From positions 1,736,001 through 1,800,000 of the forward strand of contig CP064979.1 of the NCBI GenBank assembly GCA_016699575.1: 64,000 bases of DNA, written 5' to 3'. A program made the position numbers and the translations under genes. Each line of letters starts with the position of its first letter. Position 1 is the first letter of the stretch. The stretch is from Flavobacteriales bacterium (GTDB taxonomy: Bacteria > Bacteroidota > Bacteroidia > Flavobacteriales_F > PHOS-HE28). A model generated the notes under the pieces. The model searched no databases, was not told the origin of the DNA, and saw nothing but the letters and a program-made list of their open reading frames with translations. Below, piece by piece: positions 19,210-27,669 of this stretch.

Positions 19210-22200
19210 ATGCGCCGCGCGGATCCTCTCCTGCCACCACGAAGGTGGATCGCGGTGCTGGCCTCATCCGTTCTGCTCTTCCAGGACGTCGTTCACGCGC
19301 AGACCAGCGACCTCACCTTCCACCACCTCACCATCGCCGACGGCCTTTCGCAGAACTCGGTGAGCGCCGTGCTGCAGGATCGTCAGGGCTTCCTGTGGTT
19401 CGGTACGCAGGATGGTCTGGACCGTTTCGATGGAAGGACCTTCGTGAACCACCGCAACAGCGCCCGCGCCAACAGCCTCGCGAACAACTACGTGTGGGCC
19501 TTGCACGAGGACAGCGTCGGTGCGTTGTGGATCGGCACCTTCGGCGGCGGGCTCGATCGACTGGATCCCGCGACCGGTGTGTTCCAGCACTTCCGGCACG
19601 ATCCCTCGGATACCACCTCACTGCCCAGCGATCGCATCTTCAGCATGGTGCAGGATGATCGCGGCACGCTCTGGCTCGGCACCAACAACGGACTGGCCGC
19701 GTTGGATCCGCGCACGGGGAAGGTGCGGCGCTTCTTCGCGCAAAGCGATCAAGAACCGCAGGGCAACGGGCATTTCGTGAGCGGGCTCGCGCGCCTAGGC
19801 GATGACGTTTGGATGCGCACCGACAGCGGCCTCACGCGGATGGATACGCGCACGCTGGTCGCCACACACTTCCGCCGCGCGCCCAACACACCTTCGGTCG
19901 AACTCGGAGCGGTGACGAGTGCCGCCGTGGAGAACGGAGAAGTGCTGATCTGCTGCAGTGCGGGACTGGTCAGGCTGGGGAACGGCATGCGTCCGGATTC
20001 GCTCTTGCTTTCCCCCGCCCAAGTGCCCGGCGCTGATCCGCGCATGAGCTTCAACCGCGTCCGTGTTGCCGGTGATCGCTGGTGGATCGGCACAAGCCAC
20101 GGGTTGGTGCAGTGGCTACCGAGCACCGGCAAGGCGATCCTGTTACGGCACGACGCCACCGACCCGCGCAGCCTGGCACACAGCAATGTCCTTGCCCTGC
20201 TACCCGGCCATGGCGGAGAACTTTGGATCGGCACGCGCAACGGATTGGACCGCTTGGACCACGCGGATCCGGCGATCAAGGTGCGCCGCAGCAAACCCGG
20301 GCAGCCGGGAACCCTGAGCGATCGGCACGTGGGACCGATGATCGAGGATGCGGATGGCACGCTGTGGATCGGAACGGCCAGCGGCCTTGATCATTGGGAT
20401 CGCCAAGCAGACCATCTGCAAGCGTTCCGCCATGATCCCACGGACCCGCGATCGCTGCCCGCCGATGATGTGCAGGCCTTGTACCGCGATAGCAAGAACA
20501 GGCTGTGGGCCGGCTTCCGTGGTGGTGGCCTGGCACAGGTCGAACGTTCGGCGCAAGGCATCCGCTGCACGAACCACGCGAAGCGCGATGCCCCGGGTGC
20601 GCTCAACGCCAACACGGTGCATACGATCACCGAGAGCTCCGACGGCCTGCTGTGGATCGGCACGGCGGGCGGCGGCTTGTGCAGCTTCGATGCAGAGACC
20701 GAACGGTTCACGTGCTACCCGCCCACCTCTGATGATCGGGGTCCTAGCCACCCCTATGTCTACTGCATCCTCGAAGACGCCGATGCCCACCTCTGGCTGG
20801 GAACGCCCACGGGCGGACTGAACTTCTTCGATCGCAAGAGCGGGCGTTTCGTGGTGCTGAAGAACGATGTGCGCGACAACAACAGCTTGAGCAGCGACTT
20901 CGTGTTGTGCCTTCACCGCGATGGCAACGACCTCTGGATCGGCACGATCAGCGGCTTGAACCACCTGCGCATCGACAACGATCTCGCAGGCAACTTGCTC
21001 GCGACCGGTCCGGCTGCGGCGCGCTTCACCCACTACGGCCGCGACCATGGGCTGCCCAATGAGGTCGTCTACGGCATCCTTCCCTCCGCCGATGGAACGC
21101 TGTGGCTGAGCACCAACCGTGGACTCGCCGAATTCGACCCGAAAGCCGGTCGCGTGATCCGCAGCTTGTCGCAGGAAGATGGTCTGCAACACGACGAGTT
21201 CAACCAGAACGCGTTCCTGCGCACGGCAGCAGGTGAATTGTTCTTCGGTGGTGTGGACGGACTGAACTGGTTCACCCCTGCCGACCTGCTGCCGAACGCG
21301 AAGATCCCGCCGGTACACTTCACGCGTTTCCTGTTGAACAACGAACCCGTGCCGCTGGTATCCGACAGCACGGGCGCGGCCTTCACCCTCCAACATGCCA
21401 TTCACGCCATCCCATCGCTCGACCTCTCCTGGCGCGACAAGGTGATCGGCTTCGAGTTCGCAGTGCTCAACTACATCGCCCCGCAGAAGAACAACTACCG
21501 CTACAAGCTCGAAGGCTTCGATGCCGATTGGGTGGATGCGGGCGCGCGCAACAGCATCACCTACACCAACCTCGATCCCGGCGAATACGTGCTGCGCGTG
21601 CAGGGTAGCAACAACGATGGGCTGTGGAACGAACAAGGCGCGTCGCTCACGTTGCGCATCAGCACACCGCCGTGGCGGACATGGTACGCCTACCTGTTCT
21701 ACGCGTTGGTGCTGATCGCCATCGGCTACGCGTGGTTCCGCTACCGGCTGCGCGAAGCCACGCGCGAACTGGAGACGACCATGCGCATCGAACGCGCGCG
21801 CAACGCCGACCGCGAGCAGTTCCGCCGCAAGAGCGCCGCCGACTTCCACGACGAGGCGGGCGGCAAACTCACACGCATCAACCTGCACACTGGACTGGCG
21901 AAACAGCGCGCCGGACAAGAGGCCGCGATCGGTCCGCACCTGGAGCATATCGAGCAGGCGCAACGCGAACTCTCAGCCGGCATCCGGGACCTGATCTGGA
22001 GCATGGACCCCGGCCGCGACACCTTGCACGACGTGCTCGATCGCCTCGCCGCCTTCGCCGCATCGCTCTTCGACCGCACGAACACCGCCTTCCGCATCGA
22101 AGGCCGCACCGAAGCCATGCGCACCGTGAAGCTCGACATGGAGCAACGCCGCGCGATCACGTTGATCCTGAAGGAGGCGATGAACAACTGCGCCAAATAC

Positions 22201-22422
22201 GCGGCGGCGGCGCATTGCACCTTGCAGGTCGCACACACGGCTGGATCGCTCTCCCTCACCTTGAAGGATGACGGAAAGGGCTTCGACACCACGCAGGCGA
22301 AACCGGACAGCTATGGCATGCGCACCATGCCGGAGCGGGCGGCATCCATCGGCGCGGAGTTGCACATCGGGTCGGAACCAGATAGAGGGACGAAGATCCG
22401 CCTGACCGTCCCTGTGAAGTGA
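19210..22422 (+). CDS. Propeller/Y_Y_Y sensor histidine kinase, NarL-partner type
   Basis: Starting at the ATG at 19210 gives 1070 residues; longer upstream frames run antisense through the TPR kinase. A signal peptide (RRWIAVLASSVLLFQDVVHAQ) precedes about 12 propeller repeats (RQGFLWFGTQDGLDRFDG, GALWIGTFGGGLDRLD, GTLWLSTNRGLAEFD) and a Y_Y_Y domain (about 715-800: NNYRYKLEGFDADWVDAG). One transmembrane helix (YLFYALVLIAIGYAWF) follows. The phospho-acceptor region DFHDEAGGKLTRINLHTGL and HATPase (LILKEAMNNCAKYA, DDGKGFD) are of the HisKA_3 type that pairs with NarL/LuxR regulators. The regulator at 24311 is the nearest candidate. Confidence 0.9.
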   Translation: MRRADPLLPPRRWIAVLASSVLLFQDVVHAQTSDLTFHHLTIADGLSQNSVSAVLQDRQGFLWFGTQDGLDRFDGRTFVNHRNSARANSLANNYVWALHEDSVGALWIGTFGGGLDRLDPATGVFQHFRHDPSDTTSLPSDRIFSMVQDDRGTLWLGTNNGLAALDPRTGKVRRFFAQSDQEPQGNGHFVSGLARLGDDVWMRTDSGLTRMDTRTLVATHFRRAPNTPSVELGAVTSAAVENGEVLICCSAGLVRLGNGMRPDSLLLSPAQVPGADPRMSFNRVRVAGDRWWIGTSHGLVQWLPSTGKAILLRHDATDPRSLAHSNVLALLPGHGGELWIGTRNGLDRLDHADPAIKVRRSKPGQPGTLSDRHVGPMIEDADGTLWIGTASGLDHWDRQADHLQAFRHDPTDPRSLPADDVQALYRDSKNRLWAGFRGGGLAQVERSAQGIRCTNHAKRDAPGALNANTVHTITESSDGLLWIGTAGGGLCSFDAETERFTCYPPTSDDRGPSHPYVYCILEDADAHLWLGTPTGGLNFFDRKSGRFVVLKNDVRDNNSLSSDFVLCLHRDGNDLWIGTISGLNHLRIDNDLAGNLLATGPAAARFTHYGRDHGLPNEVVYGILPSADGTLWLSTNRGLAEFDPKAGRVIRSLSQEDGLQHDEFNQNAFLRTAAGELFFGGVDGLNWFTPADLLPNAKIPPVHFTRFLLNNEPVPLVSDSTGAAFTLQHAIHAIPSLDLSWRDKVIGFEFAVLNYIAPQKNNYRYKLEGFDADWVDAGARNSITYTNLDPGEYVLRVQGSNNDGLWNEQGASLTLRISTPPWRTWYAYLFYALVLIAIGYAWFRYRLREATRELETTMRIERARNADREQFRRKSAADFHDEAGGKLTRINLHTGLAKQRAGQEAAIGPHLEHIEQAQRELSAGIRDLIWSMDPGRDTLHDVLDRLAAFAASLFDRTNTAFRIEGRTEAMRTVKLDMEQRRAITLILKEAMNNCAKYAAAAHCTLQVAHTAGSLSLTLKDDGKGFDTTQAKPDSYGMRTMPERAASIGAELHIGSEPDRGTKIRLTVPVK

Positions 22423-22433
22423 GATCTACGCGA

Positions 22434-23438
22434 TCAACACAACAAACTATACTCCACCAGCAGCACCCCATCTTTCCGCCAACGGATCCAGCCGGTGGGT
22501 TGAATGCGATCGGCAAGCGCATGGGTGCGCACCAGCAGCCAATCGCCTTGCACGGCCAGGGGTGCGAGCAATGTATTGGCGCCATCCGCCAGCACACCGG
22601 CATGGTCCAGCGGTTTCACGCGGATCGGGTTCGCAGCGGGACCCAAGGTCTCCACCGCCGCCACGCGCAGCATGAACTCCGGCCAGAGCTGCACTTCGCC
22701 CTGGGTGCGCTCCACCCAAACCGTGCGTCCTTCTGCGGCGTGTACTTCCACTTCTACCCAATTGGGCGACAGCGTGATGACGCGCAGCACGAGCAGGTCG
22801 TAGTCCAACTTCATGTGCGCGGGCACGAACCAGGGGGGCGCATAAGCGATATCCATGTGGTGCGGGCCTTGCGCAAAGACGAGGCTGTCCACGATGGCCG
22901 GGCGGTGCAAGGCATTGAACAGGTCGGGCGCTGTGTACATGGGCCAGGTGCCTGCCGCCATGGATGGCGAGAACATACCGATGCCCATGGCGCCGGATGC
23001 GGTGCTGGTGCGCGGCTCCATCCGCGTGTCTTTCAGTGAGGCATATTGGAAGAGGGTCGGCGTTGCGGTGGGCTGCATGTGCCGCATCCGTTCCTGTTCT
23101 TCTTGCCATTGTTCATCCTGCACGGCCTTCTGGTCCATGAAGCGTTTGGTGGACCAGCCCAACAGCACGAGCGCGACAGGTCCTGCGATCCAGAGGCCAC
23201 GTACCACGACCGCGCGGGGCATCTTGCGCACGAACACGATCGACAGCACCACGACGAGCACTCCTCCTCCGAGGCCATAAGCCAGCACCGTGGCGGCACC
23301 CGCGAGGCCGTCGCTCTTGGGAACGACGAACCTGCCCAGCACCGCACCAGCGATGAGCCCGATGACGGCGGCGCTCAGCGCCAGTGCGATGCCCGGCAGG
23401 AGCTTCGATGTGCGGGTGCTGCGTTCCATCTCACGCAT
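22434..23438 (-). CDS. Membrane protein with three N-terminal helices, unknown function
   Basis: A 334-residue protein. Three hydrophobic helices lie in the first 100 residues (LLPGIALALSAAVIGLIAGA, AATVLAYGLGGGVLVVVLSIV, LWIAGPVALVLLGW). A soluble domain of about 230 residues follows that reads as beta-rich and extracytoplasmic (SPNWVEVEVHAAEGRTVWV, GWIRWRKDGVLLVEYSLL). No catalytic signature was recognised. The gene follows the lipoprotein gene by 6 bp and converges on the propeller kinase gene, leaving 11 bp. Confidence 0.75.
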   Translation of the reverse strand: MREMERSTRTSKLLPGIALALSAAVIGLIAGAVLGRFVVPKSDGLAGAATVLAYGLGGGVLVVVLSIVFVRKMPRAVVVRGLWIAGPVALVLLGWSTKRFMDQKAVQDEQWQEEQERMRHMQPTATPTLFQYASLKDTRMEPRTSTASGAMGIGMFSPSMAAGTWPMYTAPDLFNALHRPAIVDSLVFAQGPHHMDIAYAPPWFVPAHMKLDYDLLVLRVITLSPNWVEVEVHAAEGRTVWVERTQGEVQLWPEFMLRVAAVETLGPAANPIRVKPLDHAGVLADGANTLLAPLAVQGDWLLVRTHALADRIQPTGWIRWRKDGVLLVEYSLLC

Positions 23439-23444
23439 GGCGCA

Positions 23445-23906
23445 TCATTGGCCCGCAGCCTTCTGCATCTGTTCGATCATGGCCGGGTCCATGCCTTTCT
23501 CCTCCATCTGGATCATCGCGACCTTCATGCCCAGGTCGGCGATACGTGGCGCATACGACTGGCCAATGGTGTTGAACTCCTGCCAGCATTTCATGCCCAA
23601 CTCGCGCTCGCCACGGGCTTGTATGCGATCGCTGAGGTCCTTGGCCTTCACGGACCATTCCTGCTGGCGCGCTTCATCCACCTTCCGCGCGGCCAACATG
23701 TCCTGCAGGCCTTTCTCGTAGTCGGCCATCAGGTCGCGGAATTCACCGACCAGTGGATCGCAGGTGGTGGCCGCTTCAACCGCTTGTTCGGAGGCTGGGT
23801 CAGCGCTGGTGGCCTCGGGTGTGCTCGACGTGGACTGGCCGCATCCGGCAAGGAGGGCGATGAGCGGCAGACCGAGCAAGGTCCGCAGGGTGGGGAGGTG
23901 GTTCAT
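23445..23906 (-). CDS. Small predicted lipoprotein
   Basis: A 153-residue protein with a lipoprotein signal (TLLGLPLIALLAGC, Cys22) and a low-complexity Ser/Thr/Ala linker. The rest is charged and helical (about 60-153), with Met/Glu-rich stretches and two cysteines (TTCDPL, MKCWQEF). The family was not recognised. It forms a two-gene operon with the downstream membrane protein (6-bp gap). A CACCCA-TT-TGGGTG inverted repeat lies 36-49 bp upstream of the start. Confidence 0.78.
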   Translation of the reverse strand: MNHLPTLRTLLGLPLIALLAGCGQSTSSTPEATSADPASEQAVEAATTCDPLVGEFRDLMADYEKGLQDMLAARKVDEARQQEWSVKAKDLSDRIQARGERELGMKCWQEFNTIGQSYAPRIADLGMKVAMIQMEEKGMDPAMIEQMQKAAGQ

Positions 23907-24310
23907 GGATCAAAGGTCATGAATGTCGTTGGTGTGGCCTTCACCCATTTGGGTGGATCCGGGGCGTTGGATACAAGTGGCTCTCACGGAGGCACTGAGA
24001 AATGCCAGCATGACTGACGTATCGATCGCTCCTTTCTGGGTTGGAAAGCACGTTGGATCAATGCGGCTCTCACGGAGGCACTGAGACACGGAGAAGGCCG
24101 ACATAGCGGGGACGTGGATCCACTCCGTGTCTCCGTGGCTCCGTGTGACATCCTCCGTGTGCGACCCAACCAATGTTCTTCTGCATCCGCGGAGCTCTCA
24201 CGGAGGCACTGAGACACGGAGAAGGCCAGCAGAGCTAGACAACACACTCCGTGACTCCGTGGCTCCGTGTGCGAACCTCCATGCCAAAAGGTTCTCTGTA
24301 TTTTTCCGAC
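23907..24310. repeat. Intergenic region with three ACGGAG-type hairpin elements
   Basis: This 404-bp gap holds no gene. It has left-arm words (CTCACGGAGGCACTGAGACACGG-like) at about 23981, 24072 and 24196, and matching right arms (CTCCGTGTCTCCGTGGCTC-like) at about 24121-24150 and 24245-24275. Two complete inverted-repeat elements (about 24072-24150 and 24196-24275) and one lone left arm result. Each complete element is near 80 bp, the size of a REP or MITE-like unit. The CACCCATTTGGGTG inverted repeat is at 23942-23955. Confidence 0.75.
23942..23955. promoter_or_regulatory. CACCCATTTGGGTG inverted repeat upstream of lipoprotein operon
   Basis: Six-base arms (CACCCA/TGGGTG) flank TT. Thirteen of the 14 bases recur at 26564-26577, 50 bp before another exported-protein gene, which suggests a shared operator. 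Function is inferred. Confidence 0.4.
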
Positions 24311-24943
24311 ATGGATATCCCGACCATGATCTCCGTGGTGGTGGTGGAGGACGATCGTGATGCGCGTGAAGCGATCGCGGCTGTGATCAATGACGCGGAT
24401 GGTTTCATTCTGCGCTGTGCCCATGCAAGCGCTGAAGAGGCCCTTGCCGCCGTGCCGGAGATCGAGCCGGATGTGGTGCTGATGGACATCCAATTGCCAG
24501 GCATGAGCGGTATTGAATGCGTCCGGAAGTTGAAGGAGAAGCTGCCGGGCACGGACTTCATCATGCTTACGGTGATGGATGATGAGGACAGCGTCTTCAA
24601 GTCCTTGGGCGCAGGTGCCACGGGCTACCTGCACAAGCACTCGGCCCCGCAGGAGGTGCTCGATGGCATCCGCGAAGTACACGGCGGCGGGTCGGTGATA
24701 TCACCGGGAATTGCGCGTTTGGTGGTGCGGTCCTTCCAGCCCAAAATGGACCATGACCTCAGCCAGCGCGAAGCGGAGGTGCTCACCCGGCTCTGCGACG
24801 GCGAGAACTACCGCAGCATCGCCGAGGTGCTCTTCATCAGCACCAACACGGTGAAGGCGCACATCAAGAACATCTACGGAAAGCTGGAGGTGAACACGCG
24901 GGCGGAGGCGGTGCGGTTGGCGATGCGTGACCGGTTGGTGTGA
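24311..24943 (+). CDS. NarL/LuxR-family response regulator
   Basis: The ATG at 24311 gives 210 residues (the ATG at 24326 is an alternative start). The receiver domain has the acidic pair in VVVEDDRDAREAI, phospho-acceptor Asp in VVLMDIQLPGMSGIE and Lys in LHKHSAP. The C-terminal LuxR helix-turn-helix (about 145-210) shows LSQREAEVLTRLCDGENYR and STNTVKAHIKNIYGKL. It is isolated between repeat elements, with the repeat array beginning directly after its stop. A plausible partner is the HisKA_3-type kinase at 19210-22422. Confidence 0.9.
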   Translation: MDIPTMISVVVVEDDRDAREAIAAVINDADGFILRCAHASAEEALAAVPEIEPDVVLMDIQLPGMSGIECVRKLKEKLPGTDFIMLTVMDDEDSVFKSLGAGATGYLHKHSAPQEVLDGIREVHGGGSVISPGIARLVVRSFQPKMDHDLSQREAEVLTRLCDGENYRSIAEVLFISTNTVKAHIKNIYGKLEVNTRAEAVRLAMRDRLV

Positions 24944-25461
24944 AGATTACACGGAGGCGCGGAGGCACGGAGAATACGATCACACTCAGCTGAGATCACA
25001 CGGAGGCTCGGAGACACGGAGAACACGATCTCACTCAGTTGAGAGCACACGGAGGCACGGAGACACGGAGAATACGATCACAGGCTCGCGCTGTTGAGAT
25101 CACACGGAGGCTCGGAGACACGGAGAACACGATCTCACTCAGTTGAGAGCACACGGAGGCACGGAGACACGGAGAATACGATCACAGGCTCGCGCTGTTG
25201 AGAGCACACGGAGGCACGGAGACACGGAGAATACGATCACAGGCTCGCGCTGTTGAGAGCACACGGAGGCACGGAGACTCGGAGAATACGATCACAGGCT
25301 CGCGCTGTTGAGAGCACACGGAGGCACGGAGACACGGAGAATGCGATCACAGGCTTGCTCTGTTGAGAGCACACGGAGGCGCGGAGACACGGAGAATACG
25401 ATCACAGGCTTGCTCAGTTGAGAGCACACGGAGGCACGGAGACACGGAGAAATACGATGCT
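24944..25461. repeat. Tandem 49/55-bp repeat array (ACACGGAGGCACGGAG family), left part
   Basis: Ten head-to-tail units begin at 24949, 24998, 25047, 25102, 25151, 25206, 25261, 25316, 25371 and 25426. The spacing is 49 or 55 bp, and the 6-bp difference lies in the tail (TCACTCAGTTGAG versus TCACAGGCTCGCGCTGTTGAG). Each unit has ACACGGAGGCACGGAG plus a further ACGGAG word, then AATACGATCACAGGCT. The units abut directly with no variable spacers, so this is not CRISPR. It runs straight into the first GxxExxY gene. Confidence 0.92.
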
Positions 25462-25836
25462 ATGGAGCATGAAAAGGAACTGACCGGGATCATTGTGGAT
25501 GAGGCGTTCCAGTTGCACGCCGATCTGGGACCTGGGCTTCTCGAATCAGTGTATGAAGCGTTGCTGGAAGCACGGCTGAAACGTAGGGGCTTGCATGTCG
25601 AACGACAGAAGCACGTCGTGTTCGTTTACGACGGAATGACGTTCAACGAAGGCTTGCGGCTCGATCTGCTCGTTGAGGGGCGTGTTGTCGTGGAGCTGAA
25701 GTCGGTGGAGCAGTTCGCGCCTGTACACTACAAGCAGGTACTCACCTATCTGAAGCTGATGAACCTGCGCGTCGGCCTGCTCATCAATTTCGGTGCACCG
25801 CTGCTGAAACAGGGTATCAAGCGGATCGTGAACTGA
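25462..25836 (+). CDS. GxxExxY protein, PD-(D/E)xK nuclease-like fold, copy 1
   Basis: A 124-residue protein starting at MEHEKELTGIIVDEAF. The family motif is LGPGLLESVYEALLEARL (GxxExxY, about residues 22-30). RLDLLVEGRVVVELKS carries the D and ExK residues of a PD-(D/E)xK core (about 72-87). The final part (QVLTYLKLMNLRVGLLINFG) matches the end of this family. Biochemical function is unknown. An open frame extends upstream into the repeats, but MEHEK is the natural start. It is identical to the copy 476 bp downstream and is embedded in the repeat array on both sides. Confidence 0.9.
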   Translation: MEHEKELTGIIVDEAFQLHADLGPGLLESVYEALLEARLKRRGLHVERQKHVVFVYDGMTFNEGLRLDLLVEGRVVVELKSVEQFAPVHYKQVLTYLKLMNLRVGLLINFGAPLLKQGIKRIVN

Positions 25837-25937
25837 GCAACACGGAAGAGAGGTCACACGGAGGCACGGAGAATACCATCACAGGCTCGCTCTGTTGATA
25901 GCACACGGAGGCGCGGAGACACGGAGAATACGATGCT
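25837..25937. repeat. Repeat units between the two GxxExxY copies
   Basis: Two array units start at 25856 (a short form, 47 bp) and 25903. This spacer, with the gene, forms the 476-bp unit that recurs exactly downstream. Confidence 0.9.
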
Positions 25938-26312
25938 ATGGAGCATGAAAAGGAACTGACCGGGATCATTGTGGATGAGGCGTTCCAGTTGCACGCCGAT
26001 CTGGGACCTGGGCTTCTCGAATCAGTGTATGAAGCGTTGCTGGAAGCACGGCTGAAACGTAGGGGCTTGCATGTCGAACGACAGAAGCACGTCGTGTTCG
26101 TTTACGACGGAATGACGTTCAACGAAGGCTTGCGGCTCGATCTGCTCGTTGAGGGGCGTGTTGTCGTGGAGCTGAAGTCGGTGGAGCAGTTCGCGCCTGT
26201 ACACTACAAGCAGGTACTCACCTATCTGAAGCTGATGAACCTGCGCGTCGGCCTGCTCATCAATTTCGGTGCACCGCTGCTGAAACAGGGTATCAAGCGG
26301 ATCGTGAACTGA
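25938..26312 (+). CDS. GxxExxY protein, PD-(D/E)xK nuclease-like fold, copy 2
   Basis: The 124-residue product is identical to that of copy 1, and the nucleotide sequence appears identical through the gene and its 3' flank (gene offset 476 bp). The only nearby difference seen is one extra A before the start of copy 1. This indicates a very recent tandem duplication by recombination between flanking repeat units. The same motifs are intact, so the copy is probably functional. Confidence 0.9.
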   Translation: MEHEKELTGIIVDEAFQLHADLGPGLLESVYEALLEARLKRRGLHVERQKHVVFVYDGMTFNEGLRLDLLVEGRVVVELKSVEQFAPVHYKQVLTYLKLMNLRVGLLINFGAPLLKQGIKRIVN

Positions 26313-26545
26313 GCAACACGGAAGAGAGGTCACACGGAGGCACGGAGAATACCATCACAGGCTCGCTCTGTTGATAGCACACGGAGGCGCGGAGACACGG
26401 AGAATACGATCACAGGCTCACTCAGTTGAGAGCACACGGAGGCACGGAGACTCGGAGAATACGATCACAGTACCTGTATTTCCTCCGTGCCTCCGTGGCT
26501 CCGTGTGAGACCGCCCGCAGCATTCCTCCGTGGCTCCGTGAGAGC
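26313..26545. repeat. Right end of the repeat array with inverted arms
   Basis: Forward units start at 26332, 26379 and 26434. They are followed by inverted words at about 26481-26512 (CCTCCGTGCCTCCGTGGCTC) and 26522-26543. The inverted arms close the structure, so the whole 24.9-26.5 kb block has the form of left array, gene, array, gene, right arms. Confidence 0.88.
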
Positions 26546-26563
26546 CTGCCCCCCACAACAAAC

Positions 26564-26577
26564 CACCCATTTGGGTA
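26564..26577. promoter_or_regulatory. CACCCATTTGGGTA inverted repeat upstream of T9SS cargo gene
   Basis: It matches the element at 23942-23955 in 13 of 14 bases and lies 50 bp before the ATG at 26628. The recurrence upstream of two exported-protein genes suggests an operator. Confidence 0.4.
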
Positions 26578-26627
26578 ATGGACGAAGGAAGGCGTGAAGC
26601 CTTGCTTTGCCACTTGATCCGCTAACC

Positions 26628-27641
26628 ATGAAGAACATCGTTACCCTCTCCGCGCTTTGTACCACGGGTGCCCTCATCGCCCAACCCAACATAACCCAGC
26701 TGAACATCCCGGTGATCGGCGATGTCGCCACCATCGGCCGCTGCTCCGATCCCATCGACAGTGTGGCGCTGAACGCCAGCGCAGGTCCCATGCAGACCTG
26801 GGACTTCAGCGGGCTCACCGAGTTCAGCGAGGAGCAGATCCTCTTCGTGGATCCCGCCTCAACGGATTTCGTTGATGACTTCCCGAACGCCACCTTCTGC
26901 GGGATCACGTGGGACGATGCATTCACCTACTACGTGGCGGGTCCTTCAGCGCTCGAGAGCGAAGGCAGCGCGATCATCATCGGACCGGGCGACACCGCCA
27001 AGTACCTCATGGACGTGGATCTTGAGCAAGTGATCGAATTGCCGTACAGCTACGGCGACCAATTCAACGATGCCTATAGCGGCACGTTCAGCGCTGCGGG
27101 TTTCCTCGGCACCATGAACGGCACTGTGGATCTGGTGGCCGACGGCTATGGCACCTTGATCCTGCCCACCGGGACCTACACCAACACCGTGCGCTACCGC
27201 ATGAGCCGCGTGCAGAACAACACCATCTTCGGCAATACCACGGTGAACACGAGCGAACAATGGGCCTGGGTCTCGTCCGATCATCGCTTCTGGCTGCTGC
27301 TGATGGACATGGACTTCGACGGCTTCAGCACCAGCGAGCAGGTGTGGTATGACAAGAACCCCATTTCCGTGGGGCCGCAAACAGTGGAAGAGTCCGACCT
27401 GGCCAACGTGCGCATCCATCCGACACCGGCCGTGCAAGGCAGTACCGTCATCATTGCGGGCATCGCCAACGCTGGCTCCCTCAGGGCGGAGGTGATCGAT
27501 GCGCTCGGCCGCACCGTACTGGTCACCGCGATCGGCCAGACGACGATCAGCACCGATGGACTCGTTGCGGGCACCTACGTCGTGCGCTTGTCGTCACCTG
27601 GCAATGCAATGGTCACAACAGCGCGCCTCGTCATCCAATAA
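26628..27641 (+). CDS. Secreted protein with T9SS sorting domain
   Basis: The ATG at 26628 (MKNIVTLSALCTTGALIAQ signal peptide) gives 337 residues. The central region is beta-rich with no catalytic signature (QTWDFSGLTEFSEEQILF, LPTGTYTNTVRYRMSR). A type A sorting domain occupies about 262-337 (VRIHPTPAVQGSTVII, LVAGTYVVRLSSPG). Proteins with this layout are common T9SS cargo of unknown role. The OmpA-like gene follows after 28 bp and may be co-transcribed. Confidence 0.85.
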   Translation: MKNIVTLSALCTTGALIAQPNITQLNIPVIGDVATIGRCSDPIDSVALNASAGPMQTWDFSGLTEFSEEQILFVDPASTDFVDDFPNATFCGITWDDAFTYYVAGPSALESEGSAIIIGPGDTAKYLMDVDLEQVIELPYSYGDQFNDAYSGTFSAAGFLGTMNGTVDLVADGYGTLILPTGTYTNTVRYRMSRVQNNTIFGNTTVNTSEQWAWVSSDHRFWLLLMDMDFDGFSTSEQVWYDKNPISVGPQTVEESDLANVRIHPTPAVQGSTVIIAGIANAGSLRAEVIDALGRTVLVTAIGQTTISTDGLVAGTYVVRLSSPGNAMVTTARLVIQ

Positions 27642-27669
27642 GCGACACTTCTTCCGATCCCTCACGGCC

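Noticed and set aside
24944..26470. Regular repeats resembling a CRISPR array
   Set aside because: The parts between ACGGAG blocks are themselves conserved, units abut directly at 49/55 bp, no unique spacers exist and no cas gene is near.
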